DNA of 64,000 nt from Pseudomonas sp. MM211 (GTDB taxonomy: Bacteria > Pseudomonadota > Gammaproteobacteria > Pseudomonadales > Pseudomonadaceae). Under the pieces are notes generated by a model. It saw only the letters and a program-made list of their open reading frames with translations. It searched no databases and was not told the origin of the DNA. A program made the translations under genes and the position numbers. This document shows positions 1-9,306 of this stretch, one piece after another. The stretch is from positions 2,852,001-2,916,000 of the forward strand of contig NZ_CP081942.1 of assembly GCF_020386635.1 (NCBI RefSeq). Reading direction: 5' to 3'. Position 1 is the stretch's first letter. Every line of letters starts with the position of its first letter.

Positions 1-11
1 CAGGTCATTTC

Positions 12-950
12 ATGACAAGCTCAGACAACCCGCCCATCGCCTTCCATCTAGGGCCTGATGCCGGGAGCGATTGGTCGGCTGCCATGCTCGAACACCATGG
101 GTTGTATTGCCAATTCGATGAGGCGCACATAGCACGCTCATCCGCGCAGAGCTGGCACCTGGGTGATATCGGTGTGACCCGTGCTGACCTCGTGTCGCTT
201 GCGTTGGTGCCCGCAGGCGAAGAACAGGGCTCATGGCAAGGCCAGTGGCTGTACCTGAAGCTGATGACCGGCGGGCGCGTCGATATCGAACAGGGCGGAA
301 ACACTCACCGGTTCACTGCCGGTAGCATGTTCTTCATCGACCCTGAACGCAGTTTCCACGAGTCGTTTGCCGAACGTGGGCAAATGACCATACTGCGCAT
401 TCCCAAGGGCATCCTGCGTGAGCGGGGCTTGATGCACTCGCTGCGCTCGCCGGTCATCGCCGATATGGGCTCAGCGGACACTCGGGCCATTCGCGACCTT
501 ATTCAATGCATCGCGCAGCAGCATGTCGCTCCTGGCCCGGCGGTACGCAAGCTGATGGGCCGACAGTTACTGGAGCTGGTCGATAGCATGCTGGGTGGGG
601 CAGGGGACAAAGCCCGGCCGCGCAGTGCCGACGCCGTTCTGTCGAGAGCCCGGCGGCACATCCATCTGCATCTGGCAGATCCACGCCTCGACTGCACGGC
701 GGTCGCCGAAGCGGCGCACGTTTCGGTCAAGCATTTGCAACGCTTGTTCAGGGAGCAGAACACCACCCTGATGCGGCATGTATGGAGTGTTCGCCTGGAG
801 CATGCGCAGCGGCTGCTGACGTCCACCTCCGTGCGGCCAAGCGTGCAGGATGTGGCCTGGAAATCCGGCTTCGCCACTGCCTCGCATTTCAGCCGTGCCT
901 ATCAGGCGCAGTTCGGCATCTGCCCTTCGCAAGTCGGCGCTGCCAGGTAA
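12..950 (+). CDS. AraC-family transcriptional regulator
   Basis: A 312-residue protein with the usual AraC layout. The N-terminal ~190 residues are a cupin-like sensing domain of the AraC-binding-2 type. The C-terminal ~100 residues form two helix-turn-helix units, seen in the stretch with AEAAHVSVKHLQRLFRE and the terminal QDVAWKSGFATASHFSRAYQ motif that defines the family. The ATG has an AGG 7 bases upstream at the very edge of the window, so a longer start cannot be excluded. It lies 220 bp upstream of, and points toward, the GMC oxidoreductase gene, which is a reasonable but unproven target. The effector is unknown. Confidence 0.9.
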   Translation: MTSSDNPPIAFHLGPDAGSDWSAAMLEHHGLYCQFDEAHIARSSAQSWHLGDIGVTRADLVSLALVPAGEEQGSWQGQWLYLKLMTGGRVDIEQGGNTHRFTAGSMFFIDPERSFHESFAERGQMTILRIPKGILRERGLMHSLRSPVIADMGSADTRAIRDLIQCIAQQHVAPGPAVRKLMGRQLLELVDSMLGGAGDKARPRSADAVLSRARRHIHLHLADPRLDCTAVAEAAHVSVKHLQRLFREQNTTLMRHVWSVRLEHAQRLLTSTSVRPSVQDVAWKSGFATASHFSRAYQAQFGICPSQVGAAR

Positions 951-1170
951 GAGCACCCAGCTACTCGCCTGATCATCGATAGCGCCTCCCATGCATGCAA
1001 CAGGCGCCCTGCAGGTAACGGTTGTGCGCGGAGCCGGCTCTAGAATCGATCGCGTCTTCACCGACCGATCCATTCCATGGCCAGCGTCATGACGCCAGCC
1101 GCTTCCTTTCGTTGCTCACCTGTTCGGCAGTCGTTCATCGCGTCCGCTGCAACGGTGCATAGGCCTATTC

Positions 1171-2784
1171 GTGAACAATCATTCCTGCATGGCCGACGAC
1201 GCAGACTTTGCTCGTCAGGTTGAAGAGAACCAGTTTCGACAGAAAACCAACCTTCGCACCGCATACGATTACATCGTCTGCGGCTCCGGCACTTCGGGCT
1301 CGGTGGTTGCCCGGCGCCTGGCGGAAAATCCGGACGTCCGTGTCCTGCTGCTCGAGGCCGGCGGCAGCGATAACGTACCCAGCGTCAGCGATGCCAGCGT
1401 GTGGTTCACCAATCTGGGCGGTGAGCGCGATTGGCAATTCGTGGCGCAGCCCAACCCGCACCTGCACGGTCGGGAGATGCCCCTTTCGATGGGCAAGGTG
1501 CTGGGCGGCGGCGCCTCGATCAACGTGATGGTCTGGTCTCGGGGGCACAGCAGCGACTGGGACTATTTCGCCAGCGAGTCCGGCGACCCGGCCTGGAACT
1601 ACCAGTCGACGCTGGCCACTTACCGGCGCATCGAGAACTGGCAGGGCACTCCAGATCCATTGCGTCGAGGCACGGGCGGCCCGGTGTTCGTGCAACCTGC
1701 GCCCGAGCCCAATCCGGTCGCGCCTGCCATGCTGGCCGCAGCGGCAAAGCTCGGGATGACAGTTTACGACGACCAGAACGGCGCGATGATGGAGGGGCCT
1801 GGCGGTGCGGCACTGACCAACGTGTGCCTGAGTGACGGGCGCCGACGCTCGATATTCCGCAGCTACGTGTTCCCGTTGATGGCGCAGCCGAACCTCACGG
1901 TTTTGACCCATGCACACGTCTTGCGTGTGCTGTTGGAGGGCCAGCAAGCGGTCGGCGTGGAAGTGCTCTACGAAGGTCGTGTCATCCACTTCAGTGCCGA
2001 GCAGGAAGTGGTGCTGTCGTTAGGGGCGATCAACACGCCCAAGGTTCTCATGCTGTCGGGCATCGGCGATGCGCAGCAGCTTGCCAGGCACCAGATCGAA
2101 CCCGTGCAGCATCTGCCGGGAGTCGGTCAGAACTACCAGGATCACATCATGGTTTCCGGCTGTATCTGGGACTACGAACAGGCTCACGCGCCACGCAACA
2201 ATGCCGGCGAGTCGACGTTCCTGTGGAAAAGCAACGCCGCGCTCGACGTTCCGGATATTCAGACCTTTCTCGCCGAGATCCCCATTGCCACGCCCGAGGC
2301 GCAGGCCATGTTCCATCCGCCGGCTGCGGCGTGGTCATTGCTGCCAGGCTTGGTGCGACCAAAAAGCAGAGGGTCGATCACCCTAACGGGCGGCGGCGCC
2401 ATGGATCCGCTGAAGATCGACAGTGGAGCGCTCAGCGAGCCGGACGATCTGCAGGCCTTGGTGCGTGCGGTCGAGTTGTGCCGGGAGATCGGCAACAGCG
2501 AAACCATGCGCCCCTTCGCAAGACGCGAGGTGATGCCCGGGCCGTTGCGCGGAGCTGCGCTCGAGGCATTCGTGCGCAATGCGGCGTCGACCGTGTGGCA
2601 CCAGTCATGCACGGCGAAGATGGGTACGGATGCCTTCTCGGTGGTCGACGCACAGCTGCGTGTCTACGGCATCCAGCGTCTGCGCATTGCCGATGCTTCG
2701 ATCATGCCACGGGTCACCACCGGCAATACCATGGCGCCCTGCGTGATCATCGGCGAGCGCCTGGGCAGCCTGCTCACCGCCTAG
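1171..2784 (+). CDS. GMC-family FAD oxidoreductase (choline dehydrogenase-like)
   Basis: A 537-residue glucose-methanol-choline oxidoreductase. The FAD-binding Rossmann motif GSGTSG is at residues 38-43, followed by the ADP-ribose acidic end in LLLEAGG. The second GMC signature lies in the segment with LGAINTPKVLMLSGIG. The C-terminus has the expected active-site pair: His477 in VWHQSC and Asn519 in GNTMAP. Such enzymes oxidise primary or secondary alcohols in the cytoplasm; the substrate cannot be read from sequence. The start is uncertain: GTG at 1171 is listed, but an in-frame ATG at 1189 is equally plausible and neither has a clear ribosome site. The AraC gene upstream is the likely regulator. 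Confidence 0.9.
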   Translation: MNNHSCMADDADFARQVEENQFRQKTNLRTAYDYIVCGSGTSGSVVARRLAENPDVRVLLLEAGGSDNVPSVSDASVWFTNLGGERDWQFVAQPNPHLHGREMPLSMGKVLGGGASINVMVWSRGHSSDWDYFASESGDPAWNYQSTLATYRRIENWQGTPDPLRRGTGGPVFVQPAPEPNPVAPAMLAAAAKLGMTVYDDQNGAMMEGPGGAALTNVCLSDGRRRSIFRSYVFPLMAQPNLTVLTHAHVLRVLLEGQQAVGVEVLYEGRVIHFSAEQEVVLSLGAINTPKVLMLSGIGDAQQLARHQIEPVQHLPGVGQNYQDHIMVSGCIWDYEQAHAPRNNAGESTFLWKSNAALDVPDIQTFLAEIPIATPEAQAMFHPPAAAWSLLPGLVRPKSRGSITLTGGGAMDPLKIDSGALSEPDDLQALVRAVELCREIGNSETMRPFARREVMPGPLRGAALEAFVRNAASTVWHQSCTAKMGTDAFSVVDAQLRVYGIQRLRIADASIMPRVTTGNTMAPCVIIGERLGSLLTA

Positions 2785-3073
2785 CCCTACGCGCCTCGCA
2801 ACGCTCTGCAGTGCAGAACCGAAGCGAGGCCGCGCGACTAAATAGCTCCTTCAACAGCCCGATCGCCGAGGCGTCATCGTATTTTCATGCGCAGCGGGTT
2901 TCATGGTGGGTGTCCCGCTGCCGATGCGTCTTCACGTTCGGCGCGGGAACCGGGCGGAGCCTGTGGGCTGCGTCTCCACTTTTACCAGTTCTACCAGTAG
3001 CGAGGCTTGCGACCAACCATGCAAGCACCGGCAGTCACTGTACTTTTCTGGTGTCCCGCAGAAGGATAAAACA

Positions 3074-6000
3074 ATGACCGTCAAGGCTACGAACAACCAA
3101 GGCGTCGACGCCAAGGGTGACTCGAACTCCATCAAAGATTGGGATCAGGCGGCCGAACAGGCCAAGCAGGCAGGCATTCGCTGGGACAGGCCCGCGGACG
3201 ACAAGCGCTCCGCCAAGGAGATCATCGAGGACAGCCCGCTGCTCAAGAACCTGGGCAACCAGAGTGGCGTCAAGGACATGCTCAGGGAGCGCGTCGGTGA
3301 TTTCGAGAACGACCCCGATGCCGCCTTTCGCGCCGCTCAGGTGCTCGAACATATCGAGAAGATAGACAGCAGTGGCAACCGTATCGTCAGCGACAACGTC
3401 GATAACGGTCGGGTCGATGGCTTCACCAAGGGCGGCGATGCCAAGCACGGCACCGAAGCTGGCCGGCTGCAGGATTTCGGCAAGTATGGTTTCGACCATC
3501 TCGAGGGCAAGCTCAATGACGTAAGCACTGCCGCCGATGACCAGGAAGCCCGTCAGCAGGCCGAAGCCGTCGGCATTCAATGGCAACGCCCCGAGGGTGA
3601 CGAGCGCTCGGCGCAGGACATCATCGACGACAGCCCGCTGCTCAAGAACCTCGGCAACCAGAGTGGCGTGAAGGACATGCTCAAGGAGCGTGTCGGTGAT
3701 TTCGAGAATGACCCGGATGCCGCGTTCCGCGCCGCTCAGGTGCTCGAACACATCGAAACCCTCGACGGCTCTGGCGACAAGATCGCTGGCAAGGATGTCG
3801 GCAATGGCAGTGTCGATGGTTTCACCAAGGGCGGTGATGCCAAGAACGGTACCGAGGCGGGTCGCCTCCAGGACTTCGGCAAGTACGGCTTCTCGCACCT
3901 GCAGGGTGAATTGCGCAACCCCACCGCGGCTGCGGACAACAAGGAAGCCAGGGCGCAGGCCGAGCAGCTGGGCATCATCTGGGAGCGGCCGAAGAACGAC
4001 GAGCGCACCGCCCAGGAGATCATCGACGGCGATCCGTTGCTCAAGAACCTCGGCAACCAGAGCGGCATCAAGGACATGCTCAAGGAGCAGGTCGGTGATT
4101 TCGAGACCGACGCCGATGCCGCCTACCGCGCCTCCCAGGTGCTGGAGCACATCGAAACCCACGATGCCGACGGCAAGGTGCTCACCGGCGGCGATATCGG
4201 CAACGGCAAGATCGACGGTGTGACCAAGAGCGGCGAAGCCAAAAACGGCACCGAAGCCGGGCGCCTGCAGGACTTCGGCAAGCATGGTTTTTCCGCCCTC
4301 AAGGGCCCCGAGCCGACAGAGGACAGCAAGATGGATTTCGCCCGTGAAGCCGCCGGCCTGCCACCCGCCAGCGAACTCGATATCGTCAATCTCGAGACCA
4401 CCACCGTCGACCCTAAGGACAAGAACGGCAAGCTCACGGTCAGCGAGATGACCTGGCAAAACCTCATGAAGGACTGGAAGGCCGGCATCGACAACGGCAG
4501 CATCGGCAAGGATGACGACCGCGCCAAGCTCTACAACGCCTTGCGCGCCCAGGCGGCTACCGAGAGCGGCCTGGACATGGTCACCCTCGATATATCCATG
4601 GGCAAGAGCACTGCCAAGGCCAACGGCGATGATCTGTCGGCGATCATCGACGGCACTAAGCTCGACGAGCAGATCGGCCAGCTGTTCGGCTCGGAAAGCG
4701 TGCAAAAGGATTTCAGAGCCCAGCAGGACAAGGCGCTGGATGCCTTACCCGACAAGGACGGCGTATACAAGAAGCTCGAAGACACCGCGTTCTCCGAAGA
4801 GTACTCGCTGTACATCGACGACCTCAGGGAGAAGAACCTGGGCGATCTGGCCGAGGCGGACATCGCCAAGACCTACGCCTCTCTCGCTGCGTTCAATCCC
4901 GACCGGGCCGCGGAATTCTCGCAGCACATGATGATCGATGCGACCACCATGGATCTCGACAAGCTGATGGCCGACCCTTCGCTGATCAGCGCAGACAACA
5001 CCGCCCTGGCCACCCAGGACACCATCAAGACGCTGCTCACCGCCCTGAAGAAAGGCGGCATCGACATGACCCGCCGCACCGTGGAAACGGAGCGCTTCGT
5101 TCAGGAGTTTCTCGGCAACAAGCAGACCGCCAAGGCCTTCGGCGATGCCCTGAAGGAACTGGGTGCCACCTTCGCCAAGAACGGCACGGTGACCCCGGCC
5201 GACATCGACAAGGTGATGGGCAAGGACGTCTACAAGACCCTGGGCGAGGGCGCTCACGGCAGCATGCTGAAGACCATCACCGAGCTCAACGCCAATGGGG
5301 CACTGGGTTCCACCGGCGGCTTGATCTCCCTGGCTTCGGGCATCTACCAGCTGGCCGGCAAGGGCGGCACCCTGGCCGATACGCCGGAAGAGCGCCTGGC
5401 CATCGCCAAGGACTTCGTCAGCGTGCTGGGCGCCGGTCAGCACTTCGTCAATCTGGGCAGCAACATCTACGACAACATCCGTGGCACCCAGACCAACCAG
5501 ATGCTCGGCCTGGACAAGTCGCTGCCACAGATCTTCGGCAAGGATGCACCCGGCGGCGCCGGGCACAACATGAGCGTGATCCAGGGCGAGGTGAAGAAAC
5601 TCTACGAGGACTTCAACAGCGCCGTCGATGCCGCGCCCATCGACAACAAGGAGAAGCTCGCCGAAAAGCTCAACATGTCCGACGAGCAACTCAAGACCAT
5701 CAACGATGGATTCCGTGATGGCTTCGCCAAGAACCCCGGGCTTAACGGCAGCACACCGACCAGTCGCGGTATTTCCGCCTTCCTGCGGGTTATGGATGCC
5801 GGCGCCAACAGCTTCACCGGCGTTGCCGATCTGGTGCTCGGCGGCCTGAAGATCAAATCCGGGGTGGGCAGCAACGACAAGGTCGCCATCGCCCAGGGGG
5901 CGATCACCGTGGCTGCAGGGGCCTTCAACGTCGCCGGCGGCGGTGCGCAGATGGCGGCGCTGATGGGTTCCAACGCCGCCAGAGCCCTCGCCGGGCCGCT

Positions 6001-6358
6001 GCTTTGGGCGGGCGCTGCGTTGACCGTGGCGCTGACGCCGTTCCTGATCGTCGAAGACATCAAGCACAGCAACCGCATGGACGCCCACCGCGCCGACCTC
6101 GATCAGCTGTTCAAGGCCGACCTGGATGCCCAGGGGCTGCTCACCGAGAACGGCCTGCAGCGCTACGAGTTCCTCGACGACTACATGTACAACTACGCCC
6201 AGCGGGACGCGCCGGATGACCAGAGCATCTTCGAGTACCGCGAAGAGGAGTACGAGTTCTACCGTGAGGAAGGTCGCCTGCCGGAAAACGGTTGGGATCA
6301 CCTGGTGCACGATGACTACAAAGGCGATGGTGCCAACCTCGACACACAGATGGCATAG
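3074..6358 (+). CDS. HrpK-like type III effector/translocator-domain protein with three tandem repeats
   Basis: A 1094-residue, highly charged, Lys/Asp-rich protein. The start is ATG 3074 because AAGGA lies 7 bases upstream; the open frame runs further up to 2903 but without a ribosome site. Residues 24-422 are three direct repeats with an exact 133-residue period, each carrying NLGNQSG(V/I)KDML, AAQVLEHIE-like and GTEAGRLQDFGK(Y/H)GF blocks. The middle is mainly helical and unrecognised. The C-terminal third has two hydrophobic, Gly/Ala-rich stretches (about residues 744-766 and 938-994) that resemble membrane-inserting helices of translocators. From memory the repeat resembles the HrpK domain of Pseudomonas type III translocators. 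No secretion apparatus is present in the window and no N-terminal signal peptide is seen. An alternative is a toxin-like or contact-dependent secreted protein. Confidence 0.55.
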   Translation: MTVKATNNQGVDAKGDSNSIKDWDQAAEQAKQAGIRWDRPADDKRSAKEIIEDSPLLKNLGNQSGVKDMLRERVGDFENDPDAAFRAAQVLEHIEKIDSSGNRIVSDNVDNGRVDGFTKGGDAKHGTEAGRLQDFGKYGFDHLEGKLNDVSTAADDQEARQQAEAVGIQWQRPEGDERSAQDIIDDSPLLKNLGNQSGVKDMLKERVGDFENDPDAAFRAAQVLEHIETLDGSGDKIAGKDVGNGSVDGFTKGGDAKNGTEAGRLQDFGKYGFSHLQGELRNPTAAADNKEARAQAEQLGIIWERPKNDERTAQEIIDGDPLLKNLGNQSGIKDMLKEQVGDFETDADAAYRASQVLEHIETHDADGKVLTGGDIGNGKIDGVTKSGEAKNGTEAGRLQDFGKHGFSALKGPEPTEDSKMDFAREAAGLPPASELDIVNLETTTVDPKDKNGKLTVSEMTWQNLMKDWKAGIDNGSIGKDDDRAKLYNALRAQAATESGLDMVTLDISMGKSTAKANGDDLSAIIDGTKLDEQIGQLFGSESVQKDFRAQQDKALDALPDKDGVYKKLEDTAFSEEYSLYIDDLREKNLGDLAEADIAKTYASLAAFNPDRAAEFSQHMMIDATTMDLDKLMADPSLISADNTALATQDTIKTLLTALKKGGIDMTRRTVETERFVQEFLGNKQTAKAFGDALKELGATFAKNGTVTPADIDKVMGKDVYKTLGEGAHGSMLKTITELNANGALGSTGGLISLASGIYQLAGKGGTLADTPEERLAIAKDFVSVLGAGQHFVNLGSNIYDNIRGTQTNQMLGLDKSLPQIFGKDAPGGAGHNMSVIQGEVKKLYEDFNSAVDAAPIDNKEKLAEKLNMSDEQLKTINDGFRDGFAKNPGLNGSTPTSRGISAFLRVMDAGANSFTGVADLVLGGLKIKSGVGSNDKVAIAQGAITVAAGAFNVAGGGAQMAALMGSNAARALAGPLLWAGAALTVALTPFLIVEDIKHSNRMDAHRADLDQLFKADLDAQGLLTENGLQRYEFLDDYMYNYAQRDAPDDQSIFEYREEEYEFYREEGRLPENGWDHLVHDDYKGDGANLDTQMA
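3143..4339 (+). repeat. Three in-frame tandem repeats, 399 bp each
   Basis: Units are 3143-3541, 3542-3940 and 3941-4339. The Asn codon of NLGNQSG falls at 3248, 3647 and 4046, exactly 399 bp apart each time. Units 1 and 2 are most alike; unit 3 is more diverged and ends less clearly. The constant length with diverged codons points to an old internal duplication under selection for protein length. Confidence 0.9.
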
Positions 6359-6670
6359 GGAATGTAGCTGCTTGTAGTCACCTCACGCTCGGCCGGCAAG
6401 GGAGCAACTCCGCCGGTCGGGCTATCGCCTGGATCGCAGTGCAAGGCGATCCGCACCTGCGTGGAAATGGAGGGCTCTCAGCTGCCCCTTTCTGCGTGCA
6501 GCCAGCGCTGATGCACAGGCTTCACTTACGACGTCCAGTTGTCATCTAGGCCGCTACGCTAACTATCAGAAGGTGCCCGACTACACGGACACCCTCACTA
6601 GAAACTACTATCGGCCAGGAGTTGCTGCTGACGAACATCCGGTAATGGCGGGGAATAAGTTCCAGGTCGC
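6359..6670. other. Intergenic stretch, no gene seen
   Basis: This 312-base stretch separates the HrpK-like gene from the convergent HIT gene. It has a weak hairpin at about 6391-6420 (CGGCCGGC pairing with GCCGGTCG through one G-T wobble) but no T-tract, so a terminator is only possible. I find no credible open frame. Confidence 0.4.
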
Positions 6671-7108
6671 TCACTTCGTTGCCGCAAGCACCTCAGCAAC
6701 TTGTTTACGCAAATCACCATGTATGTCTTCTGCATAGGGTGGTGCCGCTTTCCAGTCGTAGAACCAGGCCGGCATTGTGCGTTTCTCTTCCGGCTCTGTA
6801 GCGTAGCGGGGAAAGATGTGGCAATGCAGTTCAGGCTCTGAATTCCCGAGGATCTCGTAGTTCATGCGAAGAGCGCCGGTTACCTGTAAAACAGCGTCGC
6901 CGAGTCGGGCCATATCGAGTAGGTAGGCTACTCGGGCTTCCGCGTCCAAATCGTTCAGGCTTGCGACGACAGGGTCGGGCAGTAACAGGCAATAGCCAGG
7001 CAGAAATTGCACATCGCCCATGACAGCCCAACCGGAAGCCATTCGGCAGATGACTTTGTCGTTGTTACCGCTGCGAGCAAGCGCTACACGTTCAGTGATA
7101 AGGGCCAT
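6671..7108 (-). CDS. HIT-family nucleotide-binding protein
   Basis: A 145-residue protein with the histidine-triad fold: a PGYCLLLPDPVVAS segment like the first HIT strand, a long helix, then ELHCHIFPRY at residues 93-102. In classical HIT hydrolases this is H-x-H-x-H; here the first histidine is Glu93, while the nucleophilic central His95 and His97 remain. Family members hydrolyse dinucleoside polyphosphates or nucleoside phosphoramidates in the cytoplasm. The lost first histidine suggests altered activity. It stands alone, convergent with the HrpK-like gene. Confidence 0.7.
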   Translation of the reverse strand: MALITERVALARSGNNDKVICRMASGWAVMGDVQFLPGYCLLLPDPVVASLNDLDAEARVAYLLDMARLGDAVLQVTGALRMNYEILGNSEPELHCHIFPRYATEPEEKRTMPAWFYDWKAAPPYAEDIHGDLRKQVAEVLAATK

Positions 7109-7253
7109 AGATTTATCATGTAGGTGAAGGAATTCGGACAGTACCGATGTGACGCTGCTTTCGATAGATACAGATCGGCCATGTTTATCGCTTACAGCGC
7201 TCTAGAGAGCGAACGGCTTTTGCTGAAAGCGGGCATCCTTCGAGGGGCTGAAA

Positions 7254-7269
7254 CCGGCCAAAAGCGGTC
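7254..7269 (-). repeat. Copy of a degenerate dispersed intergenic motif
   Basis: On the minus strand this reads GACCGCTTTTGGCCGG, the core of a motif seen again at 9186, 13001 and 16424. All copies sit in gaps between genes of the accessory region. Confidence 0.35.
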
Positions 7270-8185
7270 ATGGGGCAGGCTCGGGTAAGACGGTGGAAGC
7301 GGCCCCTGCAAAGTGTGGAGACTTTCCGAAGTACTCAATCAGGAGTTCGGTGAGGACTCTAATCTTCCGCGCAGGATGCTGACCTGGAGGGCGAACCAAA
7401 TACGCTCCCGCGGGCGGAGGCGGATAACTCGTCATGATCGGCACCAGTGCCTCCGAGGCGAGGCTGTCATGAGTGAGGCAATCGGGCAGGTAAGCAACCC
7501 CCAGGCCTGCTACGGCGGCGGCAACAAGTGCTACGCCGTTGTCTGCCTTGAATCGTCCCTGGGGGCGAACAGAAATAACCTTCCCGCCATCCATAAATTG
7601 CCAGGCCTCGGTGCCCTGCATCAGGGCCTGATGGGAGGCCAGTTCCTCTGGCCGTTGCGGTGAGCCATAGGCATTGATATAGCCTGGGCTCGCGACCAGC
7701 TGGACTCCGATCGGGCCTACGCGTCTGCCTATGAGGTTGGAGTCATGAAGGTAGCCGACCCGTATGCCGCAGTCGTATCCCTCGGCAATTAGATCTACAA
7801 AGCGATCGCTATAGCAGGTCTGGATGTTCAGCTGTGGGTGTCGGCGCGCCATCTCTGCTACCACCGGGGCAAAATGCGTCGGCCCGAAAGACAGCGGTGC
7901 GGCAACACGCAGACGACCACGGAGGGGGCCCGTGGGTAGAATTGCTTCCCGCGCTAAATCAATCTCGCCACACGCCTTGGCGGCATGGTCGCGGAATGTA
8001 GCACCGGCTTCTGTCAACGTCGCGCCGCGGGTGGAGCGTGTCAGCAGCTGCACGCCAAGCTCCTTCTCTAGGCGCGCGAGTCTCCGACTGACGATCGACT
8101 TGGCTACTCCAAGCCGAAGCGCAGCAGACGAAACGCCTCCGGCATCGGCAACCTCGACAAATGTCAGTAGATCTTCGATATCCAA
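7268..8185 (-). CDS. LysR-family transcriptional regulator
   Basis: A 305-residue protein of typical LysR length. The N-terminal winged helix-turn-helix (DIEDLLTFVEVADAGGVSSA and the following SIVSRRLARLEKELG) is followed by a periplasmic-binding-type effector domain. The start is a TTG at 8185, chosen because AGAGGAA lies about 8 bases upstream and the LysR N-terminus begins there exactly. It is transcribed divergently from the isochorismatase-like hydrolase at 8401, the usual arrangement for a LysR regulator and its target. The inducer is unknown. Confidence 0.9.
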   Translation of the reverse strand: MDIEDLLTFVEVADAGGVSSAALRLGVAKSIVSRRLARLEKELGVQLLTRSTRGATLTEAGATFRDHAAKACGEIDLAREAILPTGPLRGRLRVAAPLSFGPTHFAPVVAEMARRHPQLNIQTCYSDRFVDLIAEGYDCGIRVGYLHDSNLIGRRVGPIGVQLVASPGYINAYGSPQRPEELASHQALMQGTEAWQFMDGGKVISVRPQGRFKADNGVALVAAAVAGLGVAYLPDCLTHDSLASEALVPIMTSYPPPPAGAYLVRPPGQHPARKIRVLTELLIEYFGKSPHFAGAASTVLPEPAP

Positions 8186-8400
8186 CTTGGCGTTCCTCTT
8201 ATCGCGACACAGCTAGTCGAGCGATGCTACTACCGGTGTGATTAAGGGAACAGCAATATGACGTTCACAGGCAACGACGCCGCTGACGCATGGCTCCACC
8301 CCCTATTCGCTGTAGTACCAGGTTCGTGATCGTCGTCTGAGCACGTGCGACATCCAGCCCAACTGCATGCGTGGATCACATCAATAACGAGGATCAAGCA

Positions 8401-9030
8401 ATGACGAGCGAAACGATTCGTAACCCCCACACCGACCAACTTCTGACGCCCGATAACTCGGCTTTTATTATCATCGACTACCAGCCGATTCAGGTGTCCT
8501 CGATCCGCTCGATGCCGCGCGAGGAACTGGTGTTCAACATCACAAGCGTCGCCAAGGCGGCGGTTAACTTCAATCTGCCCATCATCCACTCGACCGTCAA
8601 CGTTGGCACCGGTCGCAACAAGCCACCTATTCAGCAACTGCAAGACGTGCTCGGCCACTTGCCTACCTACGATCGCACCTCAATCAATAGCTGGGAAGAC
8701 AGCGAATTCAAACAGGCGGTTAAGGCCTGCGGGCGCCGCAAACTGATCATGACAGCGTTGTGGACCGAAGCCTGTCTGGCCTTCCCGGTACTCGACGCGA
8801 TCCAAGAAGGTTTTGAGGTCTATATACCGGTCGATGCGGTCGGCGGAACCTCCCTTGCCGCGCACGAAGCGGCATTGCACCGTATAGAGCAGGCGGGTGC
8901 CAAACTGATCAGCCGCGTGCAGATGTACTGCGAACTACAGCGTGACTGGGCGCGTGAGGCGAGTGTTCCGGGCTTCATGGGCGTGTTCGAAAACTTCGAC
9001 GGCTTCAACGCCGAAAAAAAGGCCAACTAA
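8401..9030 (+). CDS. Isochorismatase-family (YcaC-like) cysteine hydrolase
   Basis: A 209-residue hydrolase of the isochorismatase superfamily. The first strand ends in the catalytic-type Asp of IIIDYQ, and the nucleophilic Cys lies in TALWTEACLAFP, with the characteristic cis-peptide region before it. The sequence pattern matches YcaC-like hydrolases rather than true isochorismatases. The ATG at 8401 is preferred over 8371 because GAGG lies 8 bases upstream. The substrate is unknown. The divergent LysR gene is the probable regulator. Confidence 0.85.
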   Translation: MTSETIRNPHTDQLLTPDNSAFIIIDYQPIQVSSIRSMPREELVFNITSVAKAAVNFNLPIIHSTVNVGTGRNKPPIQQLQDVLGHLPTYDRTSINSWEDSEFKQAVKACGRRKLIMTALWTEACLAFPVLDAIQEGFEVYIPVDAVGGTSLAAHEAALHRIEQAGAKLISRVQMYCELQRDWAREASVPGFMGVFENFDGFNAEKKAN

Positions 9031-9057
9031 ATAGGAGTTCCTCCTGCCTCGCTAACG

Positions 9058-9094
9058 AATGAAGGTGATAGTCAATGCGACCGTCACCTTCATT
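9058..9094. repeat. Perfect 11-bp inverted repeat (stem-loop) downstream of the hydrolase
   Basis: AATGAAGGTGA at 9058-9068 pairs with TCACCTTCATT at 9084-9094 around a 15-base loop. It lies 28 bases after the hydrolase stop. It could act as a transcription terminator or mRNA end, but no T-tract follows. Confidence 0.5.
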
Positions 9095-9185
9095 GCAGCA
9101 AGACGTGCGCGTTTCACCTTTGGTGGTTTTATGCCTGGAGAGTTGGAGCGGGTCGAGATAGCCACTGGCCAGAGACTAGATGATC

Positions 9186-9213
9186 GACCGCTTATGGCCG
9201 ATTGCAGCCGGTC
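9186..9213 (+). repeat. Copy of a degenerate dispersed intergenic motif
   Basis: The segment begins GACCGCTTATGGCCGA and ends GCAGCCGGTC; its ends GACC and GGTC are complementary. Related copies occur at 7254 (minus), 13001 and 16424. I recall similar strings as common in Pseudomonas intergenic DNA. Confidence 0.4.
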
Positions 9214-9306
9214 ATGCAGGCAGTTAAGGGCCAATAGCTGTCGTTGAAGGACGCCGTGCCATCGGCTCTAACCGCAATCAATCCGGCTCTTGAGCAGGTC
9301 GGCGAG

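Noticed and set aside
2946..2984. Possible hrp box upstream of the HrpK-like gene (GGAACC or GGAGCC, then CCACTTTTA)
   Set aside because: The spacings are 24 and 14 bases, not the 15-17 of the HrpL consensus, and the final A is not in place.
3035..6310. Long minus-strand frames of 556 and 521 codons inside the HrpK-like gene
   Set aside because: They mirror the codon pattern of the plus-strand gene and have no motifs or ribosome sites; they are GC-rich shadows.
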